Assembly: GCF_001039355.2 (NCBI RefSeq)
Contig: NW_019775688.1
Coordinates: forward strand, 154,174-218,173
Reading direction: 5' to 3'
DNA length: 64,000 nt
From: Lingula anatina
Lineage: Eukaryota > Brachiopoda > Lingulata > Lingulida > Lingulidae
In this document: in pieces, positions 47,401 to 55,271 of the stretch
How positions within the stretch are numbered: the stretch's first letter is position 1
How the letters are laid out: each line of letters begins with the position of its first letter
Notes under the pieces: model-generated
What the model saw: only the letters and a program-made list of their open reading frames with translations
Database searches by the model: none
Told to the model about the DNA's origin: nothing
Translations under genes and position numbers: made by a program

Positions 47401-48967
47401 GACTGCTCCTTTCTTTAAATTTATGGTTGTAAATTTAACCTACATTCGTGACCTACTTTCCTGCCCCATTGACATACAGCTTAGAATGCCAGCAGAAAAA
47501 ATCCGTTCAAACATCATTTTTGGGTAAAATTAAACAATGTCTTTTGGTAATTCTCTTAGTTATACTACTTGAGACTATATGCTGACATTTGGTTGGTTTT
47601 TATGACAAAAAATTGACTTTGTATGCATCTTTAACCTGGCAATTTTTATTATCTTTTTTTGAGTACCTTTGTGTTTTCTTCTATTTCTTCCTTCATATTT
47701 TTTCTTTCATTATGTTTGCTCTTTATCTCCAACTTAAAAATCAGGCGCAGAAAAGATCGAAGACGCAGACCCTAAACTTATGATGCCGATATTTGATTGG
47801 TTGTTCTGTTGCTTGCCAAGGAAATGCTCTCGTGCCCTTAGCTGTGGTATTGACTACGATAAAACAAAGGTAGGAATTCGATCATTACCTCTTGGCGTAT
47901 TGTGCTCAGGGTGGATTTATGTAGCCATGCTTTGCTTATATTAAGGGATCATCCATTCTCATCATCATTTTCACAAGTCAACAAACCGTACGCTGGAAGG
48001 GGAGGAGGAGAGGGGGTTAAAGCCAACTGTACGCTTTTGAAAAAATAAAGAAAAATGATGTTCCAAATGCTGTCAAAGGTAATCATTTTTAGCTTTTCAC
48101 AATGTAATCTGTGAAAGAATGGGGGAGGTGTGGAAAAATCCTACGCTCTGTAGACTTGTGAAAATGAGGATAAATATGCATGACCCGTTATATTTGATAT
48201 GTGCATCTTAGCCCATAAACGTAATAACGAAATTTTGTCCATGGGGATGTTAACTGAAAGGAGGGCCGTTAGAGCTGCCTTGCCTAGCTACATGGGGGTA
48301 CAGTATGTCGATAAGAATAAGGACAGTCGAGTTACTGTTATACAGCCAAACACATGTCTTGGCATTTCGTCATTTTCTTTGCTATTAATATCGCCATTGA
48401 CGTGTAGGCTACACACCTCGTTTAAAACATGGATGGAAAAATGTATCATTTTATGTTCTCTAACTTTTGAGAATGATTCTTGGATTAAAATGAGTCATGG
48501 ATTAAAAAAAATTGTTGTTTTTTGTTTTTCACGCATTGACATTTTAAGGTGTGATTTGCATTGAACCCCCTAACCCAATGCTAGTTACATTTTCTGAATG
48601 CCTTCAGTTAAAGTGCTTACATAATAAAAAAATTGGTTATTATTACGCTGTTTAAATTATGTAATATTACATCAAATATGACAAAGAAATGACATTAATA
48701 TTTCGTGCACTTAATATTTAGATTGGTTGTTCATCGCTTGTAGATTGTTTAAATGTAACTGCTTCTATCAGTTCTGACATTTACCATTGTGTATGTATTT
48801 CGATTTGGCAGCTTTGTTGCATTGTTGAAATACCCGTGTGCCTTGAACTCTTGCAGGAAATGAGGAAGAAAGGCGAGGATTTCTTTCCCCCTGAGAGTGA
48901 CGAGTTTGTTGAGAAAGAGAACGGCATTGTCAACGAGAGCGCTACGATCGAATCCTCGAGACTTTAA
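28481..48967 (+). CDS. SLC5 sodium/solute symporter, SLC5A8/SLC5A12-like (16 coding exons; exons 2-8 present twice)
   Basis: Predicted sodium-coupled transporter of the plasma membrane; human relatives carry monocarboxylates, iodide or vitamins. Using each exon once: 28481-28819, 29921-29989, 32157-32208, 32519-32586, 33163-33243, 33449-33522, 35509-35649, 36126-36261, 43931-44016, 44619-44731, 44877-44947, 45715-45801, 46209-46381, 47024-47124, 47745-47869, 48857-48967. These give 1827 bp, 608 residues, close to human SLC5A8 (610). Family marks: FVVWDYAVF at the start, EFLMANRQM, GTPGEMY, SAYEYLQLRF, GGIKAVIWVDALQ, HTFWTIVVGG, GVYQAAVQRY, PGLFVGSVMSAVLSTISS. S349, T350 and S353 fall at the known sodium-site Ser/Thr positions. 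Two sequons (N475, N481) lie in a late loop. The C-terminus SRL fits a class I PDZ ligand. The substrate cannot be predicted. Confidence 0.92.
29921..29989 (+). CDS. SLC5 exon 2, copy 1
   Basis: 69 bp, whole codons. YLQLRFKSKSAKLVGSFITL then VNA; YLxLRF is a conserved SLC5 motif. Identical to the second copy at 36792-36860. Confidence 0.93.
32157..32208 (+). CDS. SLC5 exon 3, copy 1
   Basis: 52 bp, ILYMGVAMYAPATAMEI plus one base, matching the SLC5A8/12 ILYTGxxxYAPALA segment. Identical to 39008-39059. Confidence 0.92.
32519..32586 (+). CDS. SLC5 exon 4, copy 1
   Basis: 68 bp, VTGSPYWVTLILTFVVSSFY then SAL. Differs from 39389-39456 by one synonymous change (TCT/TCC). Confidence 0.92.
32953..33106. 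mobile_element. Diverged foldback element in SLC5 intron 4 (copy 1)
   Basis: Contains CCTCTACCAGGG and ATATTCACAGATATGT like the element at 45825, and ends AGAGGG. TAGATGTTCAC occurs directly on both sides (about 32950-32960 and 33090-33100), consistent with a target-site duplication. The copy 2 counterpart is about 39823-39972. Confidence 0.65.
33163..33243 (+). CDS. SLC5 exon 5, copy 1
   Basis: 81 bp, GGIKAVIWVDALQSFIMLAG then VIAILIK. GGxKAVxWxDxxQ is a family hallmark. Identical to 40028-40108. Confidence 0.94.
33449..33522 (+). CDS. SLC5 exon 6, copy 1
   Basis: 74 bp, GSIEVGGFDKVWEINDMHNR then VEPL plus two bases. One synonymous difference (GTC/GTA) from 40316-40389. Confidence 0.92.
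34637..34841. mobile_element. Inverted-repeat element in SLC5 intron 6 (copy 1)
   Basis: A perfect 18-bp inverted repeat, ACGTGGATCGACCCAACT (34637-34654) and its complement (34824-34841), about 205 bp apart. The equivalent in copy 2 is 41757-41957, with one changed base in the left arm. Confidence 0.65.
35509..35649 (+). CDS. SLC5 exon 7, copy 1
   Basis: 141 bp, LDPNPLIRHTFWTIVVGGMV ... TGVYQAAVQRYCSVPTLTKA. RHTFWTI and VQRY are conserved in SLC5A5/6/8/12. Four synonymous differences from 42637-42777. Confidence 0.94.
36126..36261 (+). CDS. SLC5 exon 8, copy 1
   Basis: 136 bp, TTLMNAPIITIIWSLTCMVG ... QKGCDPLAAGYVSNPNQ. The CDPxxxGxxxxPxQ loop is typical of the family. Two synonymous differences from 43240-43375. 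Confidence 0.93.
36469..36521. repeat. (AT)n microsatellite, copy 1
   Basis: Uninterrupted AT dinucleotides within SLC5 intron 8. In copy 2 the same site (43591-43668) is longer and interrupted. Confidence 0.93.
36599..36599. other. Single ambiguous base at the junction of the two copies
   Basis: The only N in the window. Sequence to its left is the right end of copy 1 (matching about 43743); sequence to its right is the left end of copy 2 (matching 29730). This is what an assembler join between two overlapping contig ends would look like. Confidence 0.95.
36792..36860 (+). CDS. SLC5 exon 2, copy 2
   Basis: Identical in sequence to 29921-29989, with the same splice sites. Probably the other allele of that exon. 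Confidence 0.85.
39008..39059 (+). CDS. SLC5 exon 3, copy 2
   Basis: Identical to 32157-32208. Donor reads gtaatc against gtaacc in copy 1. Confidence 0.85.
39389..39456 (+). CDS. SLC5 exon 4, copy 2
   Basis: Same protein as 32519-32586; one synonymous change. Confidence 0.85.
40028..40108 (+). CDS. SLC5 exon 5, copy 2
   Basis: Identical to 33163-33243, including the gtaagt donor. Confidence 0.85.
40316..40389 (+). CDS. SLC5 exon 6, copy 2
   Basis: Same protein as 33449-33522; one synonymous change. Confidence 0.85.
40810..40991. mobile_element. Palindromic insertion present only in copy 2
   Basis: Contains a near-perfect hairpin (40884-40992) whose arms read GCCCTGAATATCCCGC.GCGTA and AATTACTGGCAGCGCGAGCC with one mismatch over about 50 bp. 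Copy 1 lacks it, having only a few bases between GTGTTTTAG (33956) and CGCTTTACAAAAG. Probably a recent MITE-like insertion segregating between haplotypes. Confidence 0.85.
41337..41431. repeat. About 95-bp indel between copies
   Basis: Copy 2 has TCAAACGGAAATCGTTGATG ... GAAACGATTTTCAGC here, whereas copy 1 (34309-34316) passes directly from TTTTTTTAGA to CCAGCATTAAATTGG. No terminal repeats or coding content. Confidence 0.8.
42381..42419. repeat. Poly-T tract
   Basis: About 38 T with one C in copy 2; copy 1 has a shorter T/C tract at 35273-35290. Confidence 0.9.
42637..42777 (+). CDS. SLC5 exon 7, copy 2
   Basis: Same protein as 35509-35649. The four differences (ATA/ATT, two GCG/GCC, GCT/GCA) are all synonymous. 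Confidence 0.85.
43240..43375 (+). CDS. SLC5 exon 8, copy 2
   Basis: Same protein as 36126-36261. The two differences (GTC/GTT, GAT/GAC) are synonymous. Confidence 0.85.
43591..43668. repeat. (AT)n microsatellite, copy 2
   Basis: Two AT blocks separated by AATGTAACTATATATATAAC, at the position equivalent to 36469-36521. Confidence 0.92.
43931..44016 (+). CDS. SLC5 exon 9
   Basis: 86 bp, LIMYFLMDILYYPGVPGLFV then GSVMSAVL. PGxPGLFV is a strongly conserved SLC5A5/6/8/12 block. First exon after the duplicated region. Confidence 0.94.
44441..44486. repeat. (ATT)n microsatellite
   Basis: About 15 ATT units in SLC5 intron 9. Confidence 0.93.
44619..44731 (+). CDS. SLC5 exon 10
   Basis: 113 bp. 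Completes the LSTISS motif across the junction (S349, T350, S353), then IQSAAAAIFWEDW. The Ser/Thr residues match the sodium-binding TM8 positions known in this fold. Confidence 0.93.
44877..44947 (+). CDS. SLC5 exon 11
   Basis: 71 bp, VVLFGAAGTGLAFFMATVGG then TVIQ; one membrane helix. Confidence 0.92.
45715..45801 (+). CDS. SLC5 exon 12
   Basis: 87 bp, VGLAFIGASVGPLLGLFLLG then SVFPWSNWI, matching the family GPxLGLFxLGxxxPxxN block. Confidence 0.93.
45825..46003. mobile_element. Long-hairpin foldback element with target-site duplication
   Basis: Arms of about 80 bp pair across a short loop: ACCCTGTACCAGGGCGAGTG and ACAGATATTCACAGATATGT on the left, with near-complementary sequence ending CACCCTGGTAGAGGGT on the right. 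The direct repeat ACTACATGCT flanks it at 45815-45824 and 46004-46013. It starts about 23 bp after the donor of SLC5 exon 12. Confidence 0.9.
46209..46381 (+). CDS. SLC5 exon 13
   Basis: 173 bp, GAIVGGLTGLAFPLWISFGS ... then an extracellular loop NYLPTDITNCTNYLNITAKW with sequons N475 and N481, as in human relatives whose corresponding loop is glycosylated. Confidence 0.92.
46571..46857. mobile_element. Element with about 75-bp terminal inverted repeats in SLC5 intron 13
   Basis: The left arm (46571-46645) begins CTACCCAACTACCAGACTCG and ends CCCGTTTTCAAG. The right arm (46783-46857) is its near-perfect complement, ending GTCTGGTAGTTGGGTAG. Central 137 bp, no coding capacity. Confidence 0.88.
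47024..47124 (+). CDS. SLC5 exon 14
   Basis: 101 bp, SEGLNGLYSISYQYNGCIGM then ATVVVVGLIVSFIT. YSISYxYxxxxG and VGxxxSxxTG are family features; last predicted membrane helix. Confidence 0.92.
47745..47869 (+). CDS. SLC5 exon 15, cytoplasmic tail
   Basis: 125 bp, GAEKIEDADPKLMMPIFDWL then FCCLPRKCSRALSCGIDYDK TK; a cysteine-rich juxtamembrane tail (six Cys). Confidence 0.88.
48857..48967 (+). CDS. SLC5 exon 16, C-terminus and stop
   Basis: 111 bp with TAA at 48965-48967. An acidic tail ends ESSRL, a class I PDZ ligand pattern (S/T-x-hydrophobic); human SLC5A8 ends in a comparable TRL. Confidence 0.87.
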   Translation, partial: EMRKKGEDFFPPESDEFVEKENGIVNESATIESSRL

Positions 48968-49600
48968 TCCAACAAGCTCATTAATGTAGGGTGGAAATAG
49001 TGTGGTGAACCCAGGATCCAACCCAAGATCCTAGGGTGAAGATAGCTGAAAAGTTCATAATATTCGTGTCTACAACTTTGATTTATTGGAGATTTATTTT
49101 TTTATAAAGTAACTTGTTTCATTCTTTCGTTCTGCAATTTTTTTGTTCTATGTGGTTTATTTTATAAAATGGGCCTACATTTCCATTTTTTGTCCTATGT
49201 GGTTTATTTCATAAAATAGGCCTACACTTCCGAGAACATACAGATGATCGCTCCTTTTAAATATTGTTGTTCAAAAGATATTTATATATATCGTAAAGAC
49301 ATTCATCTTTTTGTGGGGGCTTTACATCCTGTCTACTTCTTATCATATAGGAATAATTTACTTCTTTAAAAAAGGATATTTAATATTGTGGGGATATGAC
49401 GAAGATGTTTGAACGAATGGACCGAAGCACGTAGAAAATGAACTGATGCCAGCGCATAATACACATTTTACAGATTTTTTTAAAATAGAAGTTAGAAATT
49501 AAAAAAGGTGTACAATATTTTAAAGATATTCTCCATAGCAACAATAAACTTACAAATAAACTTTTGTGTCGTAAATAAAAGTTCCTAGCTCAAATTCTCT
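48968..49600 (+). other. SLC5 3' UTR with clustered polyadenylation signals
   Basis: AT-rich sequence after the stop. AATAAA occurs at 49543-49548, 49555-49560 and 49574-49579, so the transcript probably ends near 49.6 kb. A GTCCTATGTGGTTTATTT-like phrase is repeated around 49146 and 49193. Confidence 0.65.
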
Positions 49601-52340
49601 ATTGCGATTAAACGCTTGTTGAATTCCGTATCTCAATTATAAGAAGAGTCGATATCAAAGGAAAAAAAAGAATGAGTCGTTATGATCGCTTAACTGCCAC
49701 ACGCCACTTATCCCTATTGTAACTTTCTGCCTCCTACTTAAAACTCGTAAAGTCAAAAGGATCTTTAGGCCAGGCTTTCACGGTCTGTATTTGTATTGAA
49801 AACTAAAATAAAGCGAACCTTTTGACTTTTTCATCTACGCGGTTTCTGGATGAGCTCCCCTTAGACTTTTTCCTGAACGTGATTTTGCTAATAGATACAA
49901 GATAGCTAAATAATGATATTAGAAAATAGATTAATCGTTCATCCACCCATGCGCGTCACTTATAAGGCCTTTGATGACGAGGCGTTTGTCGAGTCGGGGG
50001 GAGGGGGGGGGGGATACCAAGGAAGAGAGACTCGGGAAGACGGAAAATAAACACCCTACATACATACCTATAATACTGCTCCTTGCTGCAAACCTCACCA
50101 AGAAGTAGAAGGAATAGGCACACTGCTATGCTCACCGATATTTGAGAACATGCTAGAAAAAGAAACATCAAAAGCAAAACGTATGAAAAACGTAAGTCTC
50201 GGGAAAAGTCAAAAAGAAGTCTAAATGAAAATGAAAATGGAAATGAAATGAAATGAAATGAAATGAAATGAAAATGCTGAAAATTTTAATTTGCTGTTGT
50301 GTTTTCGCATATTCCATTTTATCATTTGAATCAGCGCTATTAGATTCGTAATCCCCATTTGAAAAATAATCATAATGTTTCTATATAACTACATTATCGG
50401 TGATTCTCTCCCACGTGTTGGCCCTACTCACTATTTACCTGAGATACCGGCTAGGTCACATGGAAAGTAGGACACTTACGTTGACTCTGATTGGTTGACG
50501 TATGTCAAAGGTCATATCAGATGGGAATCGGCTGATTGATGCTCCCTGATTAACGCTGAGCTTATTTGGCGAGATCAACTTGAGTAAGGTGAGACACTTT
50601 TCTCCATTTCCAAATATGTGCAATACTTTTTCGCCATAGCATGTTGTAATTTGTGTCATTTGTTTTATTTCTCACGAAAGTTGATTTCAAGACGCCTCTC
50701 TGCCCCGACACCTCAAAGAGTCGGTCTGATGAGGAATTTACATGTTTGCACGTGGGGCGGTCGTTGCTATCCAAGCATACAAAGTCAAAGTTGCTATTAA
50801 TATATGCCGGCAAGGAAAACTGAATGAAGCTGGTCTTGTAATAGGTAAACTTTGACTTGTTTGCGCTGTTTTGTGTGTTATACTTTCATATGGTCAAGTT
50901 CCTAGCTGGAGTCTCGCACCACAGACGTTGATATACCTTTATAGACACTAGCAGTCTGAATTGTTTGGGGGCTAAAATGCAATATGTGATGTTACGGGGT
51001 AATGAATTGCCGTTAGACGCTGCGATATTTTCAAGTAGTTCTTCAGCATCACTTCACTGGGGTTTATACAATCTTGACTGGTCTGTATGCCTCAATGTTC
51101 ATTAGCGAGCTTCATCTGACCACCTCAGGTGTGTCTGTTAACGCTCTCGATGTTTGTATTATTATTATTGGCCCCGAGGTCCTTAACTCAGACTGTCTAT
51201 TCAAGTTATTGCTGGTCTCTAACTACAATCAATCGCAGCGCACTGCATATAAGGTAGGTATAATCTATAAGGCGGGTAGTCAGAGATGAGGGGGGTTCTT
51301 TCAGCACCCTTTTCAAAGAAAAGTAAAATGAAACATTTTTTAATATTTAAATTCTAGCAGTGGCTGGAGTAGGGTATGCCTAAACAAATATAGAACGGTA
51401 AATTATGCTTTTACCTGACAGCTTGCAGAGTTCTTTCACAAATTGTACATGTATTGCAGTGTATGTGAGTCAGAGGTGGACTTGACAATATCACACTGAT
51501 CAGTACACTGGCTGGTATACTTTGTACTATTGGCGATGAAGGTTGTGCCCCGTATGGCGTGAGAGAAAAAATTAGGTCACAGTTCAAAAATAGACCTAAA
51601 GCACGTTGATGGCAGGCGGTCTAGTTGACTCAGTTAGATGTACTGTACTGTGTTGACTCAATGCAAGAAGGTAACCGAGTGCCTTCAACAAGTTAGAAAA
51701 AAAAAGATACTGCATGAAGTCTGATATGGATAAAAGTTATTTATCTTTTGTTTGTTTTTCACAAGCTGATGTTGTTTTGGGAGTGGATGCACTTTTGCCC
51801 AAGCAATAAAGCATTCAGATCAAAGTAATAAAAAAAAAAATCATAAATATGTTAGGAGTTTATTAATTCCCTACCCTATTGCCCTATCCAATATAATAGG
51901 AAATGAAATGTTTTAACACCATAGCTCCAATCATAACTGAGAGTGTGCTGGGGGATCAATGATTATAAAGGCCTAAATTTGGCAAAATAGTTTTTGGTAC
52001 TGGCAAAGAATGTTTTAAAAGTAAAAGTTTATTTTTTAGTGTCAAAACGGTGCTTTTTCAAGCATTTACAGGAGCTGTGCAAAAGATTGCTTGAGATGTC
52101 CAAACACAAAAATTGAAATGAATACGTAGTAAATGTGCACAAACTGAATGTACGGTTTTGATTGGGCAGGAAATGTATATCTGATAACAAAAAAAAAAAA
52201 AAGTACTAAAATATTCTTTTTAAAATTTGTTTTGATGGATTACTATAACTGTAAACAGTTTACTCACTTTAACTTAAAGTTTGAATGATATAATATATGA
52301 GAAAATGTCTTTAATCTCTGTCAGGTCTTATATTGATTAG
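49601..52340. other. Spacer between SLC5 and the elongase gene, including its unmapped 5' region
   Basis: No coding exon is supportable. It holds a G tract near 49997-50012 and an AAATG-type repeat at 50226-50275. A weakly possible non-coding first exon of the elongase could end at a gtaaac donor at 50845, but nothing decides it. Confidence 0.45.
50226..50275. repeat. (GAAAT)n microsatellite
   Basis: About nine GAAAT/GAAAAT units in the spacer upstream of the elongase gene. Confidence 0.88.
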
Positions 52341-52364
52341 GGATAGCTCAGAACAATTTCCAAG

Positions 52365-52425
52365 ATGGATTTACTCATGTCCCCAGTGCAGAAAATGTTA
52401 AAAGACTATGAAACGGCCAAACGAG
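52365..52425 (+). CDS. Elongase coding exon 1
   Basis: 61 bp, [20 protein letters not shown] plus one base. The exon probably starts just after the tag acceptor at 52338-52340, leaving a 24-base 5' UTR piece with an in-frame TAG, so there is likely an upstream non-coding exon. Confidence 0.87.
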
Positions 52426-55222
52426 GTAAGTGGAGTTATGGATGTAGAGGCACATTTGGTAATCAAAGACTGCATTCCCACAGATTTAGATCAATCCATC
52501 TGGGGGCTTATGCTAAATTGCTGTCAGTTCAAGAGGATTAAATGTCTGTCACGCCTACCGAATCAGCAGGGGTAAAGATGATTACCCCCTAACAGCTTTA
52601 CTAAGCGTGACAGACATTTAAGCCGGCCAAGTTGACAGCAATTTAGTGAGACTCCCCAGGGGGATAGATTGATCTAAATATCTGTGGGAATGGTCTCAAA
52701 GACTATGTTGTAATATTGCACTATGTTGTAATTCTGCTGACATGTGGTATAAGGCATATTGCATTTTGCACAGCCAGTTTATTTTATTCTCGTTACTTAA
52801 ATTGGAAATTTTATTCATTAGGTTTTGTGACATTATACTAGGGTAGCGCTAGCAATATTTTTCCCTTAGCCAAATCACCACATTTTTGACAATTTGTTAT
52901 CCAAATGGCTTTAATTTGACTTAAATTAGTCAAATCAACCCCTTTTTGTTTAGCCAATTTAAGTCAGTTTTAGCATTTGGCTAAATTGGCGAGTGTTAGC
53001 GCTACCCCAGTTATACCTTTAAGGTTAATGAAGAAAGTTGTTCATTTTTAGACTTTTTTTTTTTTTTTTTTGACTGCAAAAGTTTCTGTGCTGCCAGGTC
53101 AGTATAATGAACAGTTGATAGTTTCCTTGCTATTTTCCAGACCCAAGAACAAAAGACTGGCTTCTTATAGGAAATTCACCTTACAATGTCTGGCTTATCA
53201 CAGTATTATATGTAGCATTTGTATACCTTGGACCAGTATTCATGAAAAACAGAAAGCCATTGCAAGTGCAAGGGTTGCTGGTGGCATACAACATGGGTCT
53301 GGTTGTTTTGTCTGCTTACATGGTGATTGAGGTAAGTGATATCATAAATATGTCATTGATGATGGGTGATATAATGGTTATTCGTAGCACACCCAGGTGG
53401 AATAAAAAAATCCACAAATTTGAACAACCTCAAAGTTTAAAAGAGGTTTGAGGTTTATTTGTGTATACGAATACATGACACATATCCGACCTCATTTACA
53501 CTATACATGTAGGACCATATTTGTGAAAGCTTTGCCAGATTGGCTATTAGCTAACAGCAAACAACTATAGATCTACATGTATATGTAGTATTTCATTTCT
53601 CACTGAAATAAACTTTTAGGCTGGAGGTATTTTATCCAGTGATAATACTTTGGATAAATAGGTAAATGTTCTTAATTGAGTCTCGATCTAGGGTTCTCTC
53701 AAATTCAAGTTAAACATACCTTTTTTGCCAAATTTGATATATTTGTTTTTTATCATTTGTCTTACCTTGCTGTATAGAAAGTACAAAAAGGCCTTTAAAA
53801 ACATGATAGTATGTAAGAATGTCTTTTAATAATTGGTTATTAAATGAAATAAAATTAGTTTTTGCTGGAAAATTGTTGGTAATGAATTCTATGTGGTCAA
53901 TACATCTCTGGCAAATCTGTTACACAAATGTTTGGCAATGGGATTATTATTACTTTTCCTCTTCTATTTCCTTTATTACAACACACTTAATGGGACAGTA
54001 AACAGGGTTTTCATTTTCTTGAATCCTTCAATTTTTTTCCCCAGGTTGCTTTTTAGATCATTTATATTTCTTGTATTGATAAAATTACTATCCCTGCTCA
54101 AAAATTGCACTTCCAAGGAATTTGCATGTAGCTGTTTTATGTTTGAGTTTAAAACTCATTAGAGTGCTGGTTGATAAGTGCTAAGACATTGTAAGGACCC
54201 CTGGAAGATTAGCACCCTCTACAAAGTGGCAGATAATTATGTGCACTTTTCTCTGATGCACAGTGCAGAAAAGTACCATCATTTATCTTGAGACATATCT
54301 GTGAATATCTAGTGAAAAATCAATCTGTGGGCCTGGTAGAAATTGGAGGGTTAGTGAGTTGAGTGATAGTACCAAAATCCAATATAGATTTTATTGAATT
54401 TGAAGTAACTTTGCAAATTCCTTACAATATTTCTTAAGGCAGTTCCCTGAAAAAATGGCACTCTTTGAAACAGACAACATTTAGCTCATTTTTGGTCACT
54501 TGTTTCTTCTTTGCAGATATTTTTGAGTTCCTATGCTGCCAATTATGGCCTGCTTTGTGCAGAATACGATGTAGAAACTGTAGATGTGAACGATCCCAAA
54601 GAGCTGAGGGTAAGAAAAAGTATTATTGCATGGACCTTAATATGCCAAAACTATTGTTTGAAACATGTTTTTAAAAATTGTTTTTGGACAGTAATTTATA
54701 GATACTTAAAATCATGCATTAGTATTTGACATTTCTGTCACAATAATTTTATTGTCAAAAGAAATGTAAGCATTTTAGTAAATAAACAGTTAAGACATGT
54801 AGATTGTTTTTCGAGTTTGATATTTAGCAAGGAAGGGGGTTTGCTCATAAAGTATTCAATACTCTTTTCATCCAGGTTGCCAAAGTTTTATGGTGGTACT
54901 TCTTCTCCAAAGCCATTGAACTGATGGACACTGTCCTAATGGTGTTGAGGAAGAAGAATGACCAGGTTACCTTTCTTCACTGGTTTCATCACATCTCTAT
55001 GTTAAATATATGGTGGTGGGTCATGGTGTTTGCACCAGGAGGCCTGTGTAAGTTGGACCATTCACTAAGTATTTCTATGGGATCATAATGTTGTACAAGT
55101 CACACTGGCAAAATTAATATTTTTGAACACAATACTTTTTGTACAAATTACTCATTATTATAATATTTTTTGTTGAAAGGGGATGAGGTAGGGCAATTGA
55201 ATTATGAGAGTATAAATTTTCA

Positions 55223-55271
<49 letters not shown>

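Noticed and set aside
48199-48564. A 121-codon open frame inside SLC5 intron 15
   Set aside because: No recognisable domain, start context or splice links; best explained as chance open sequence in an intron.
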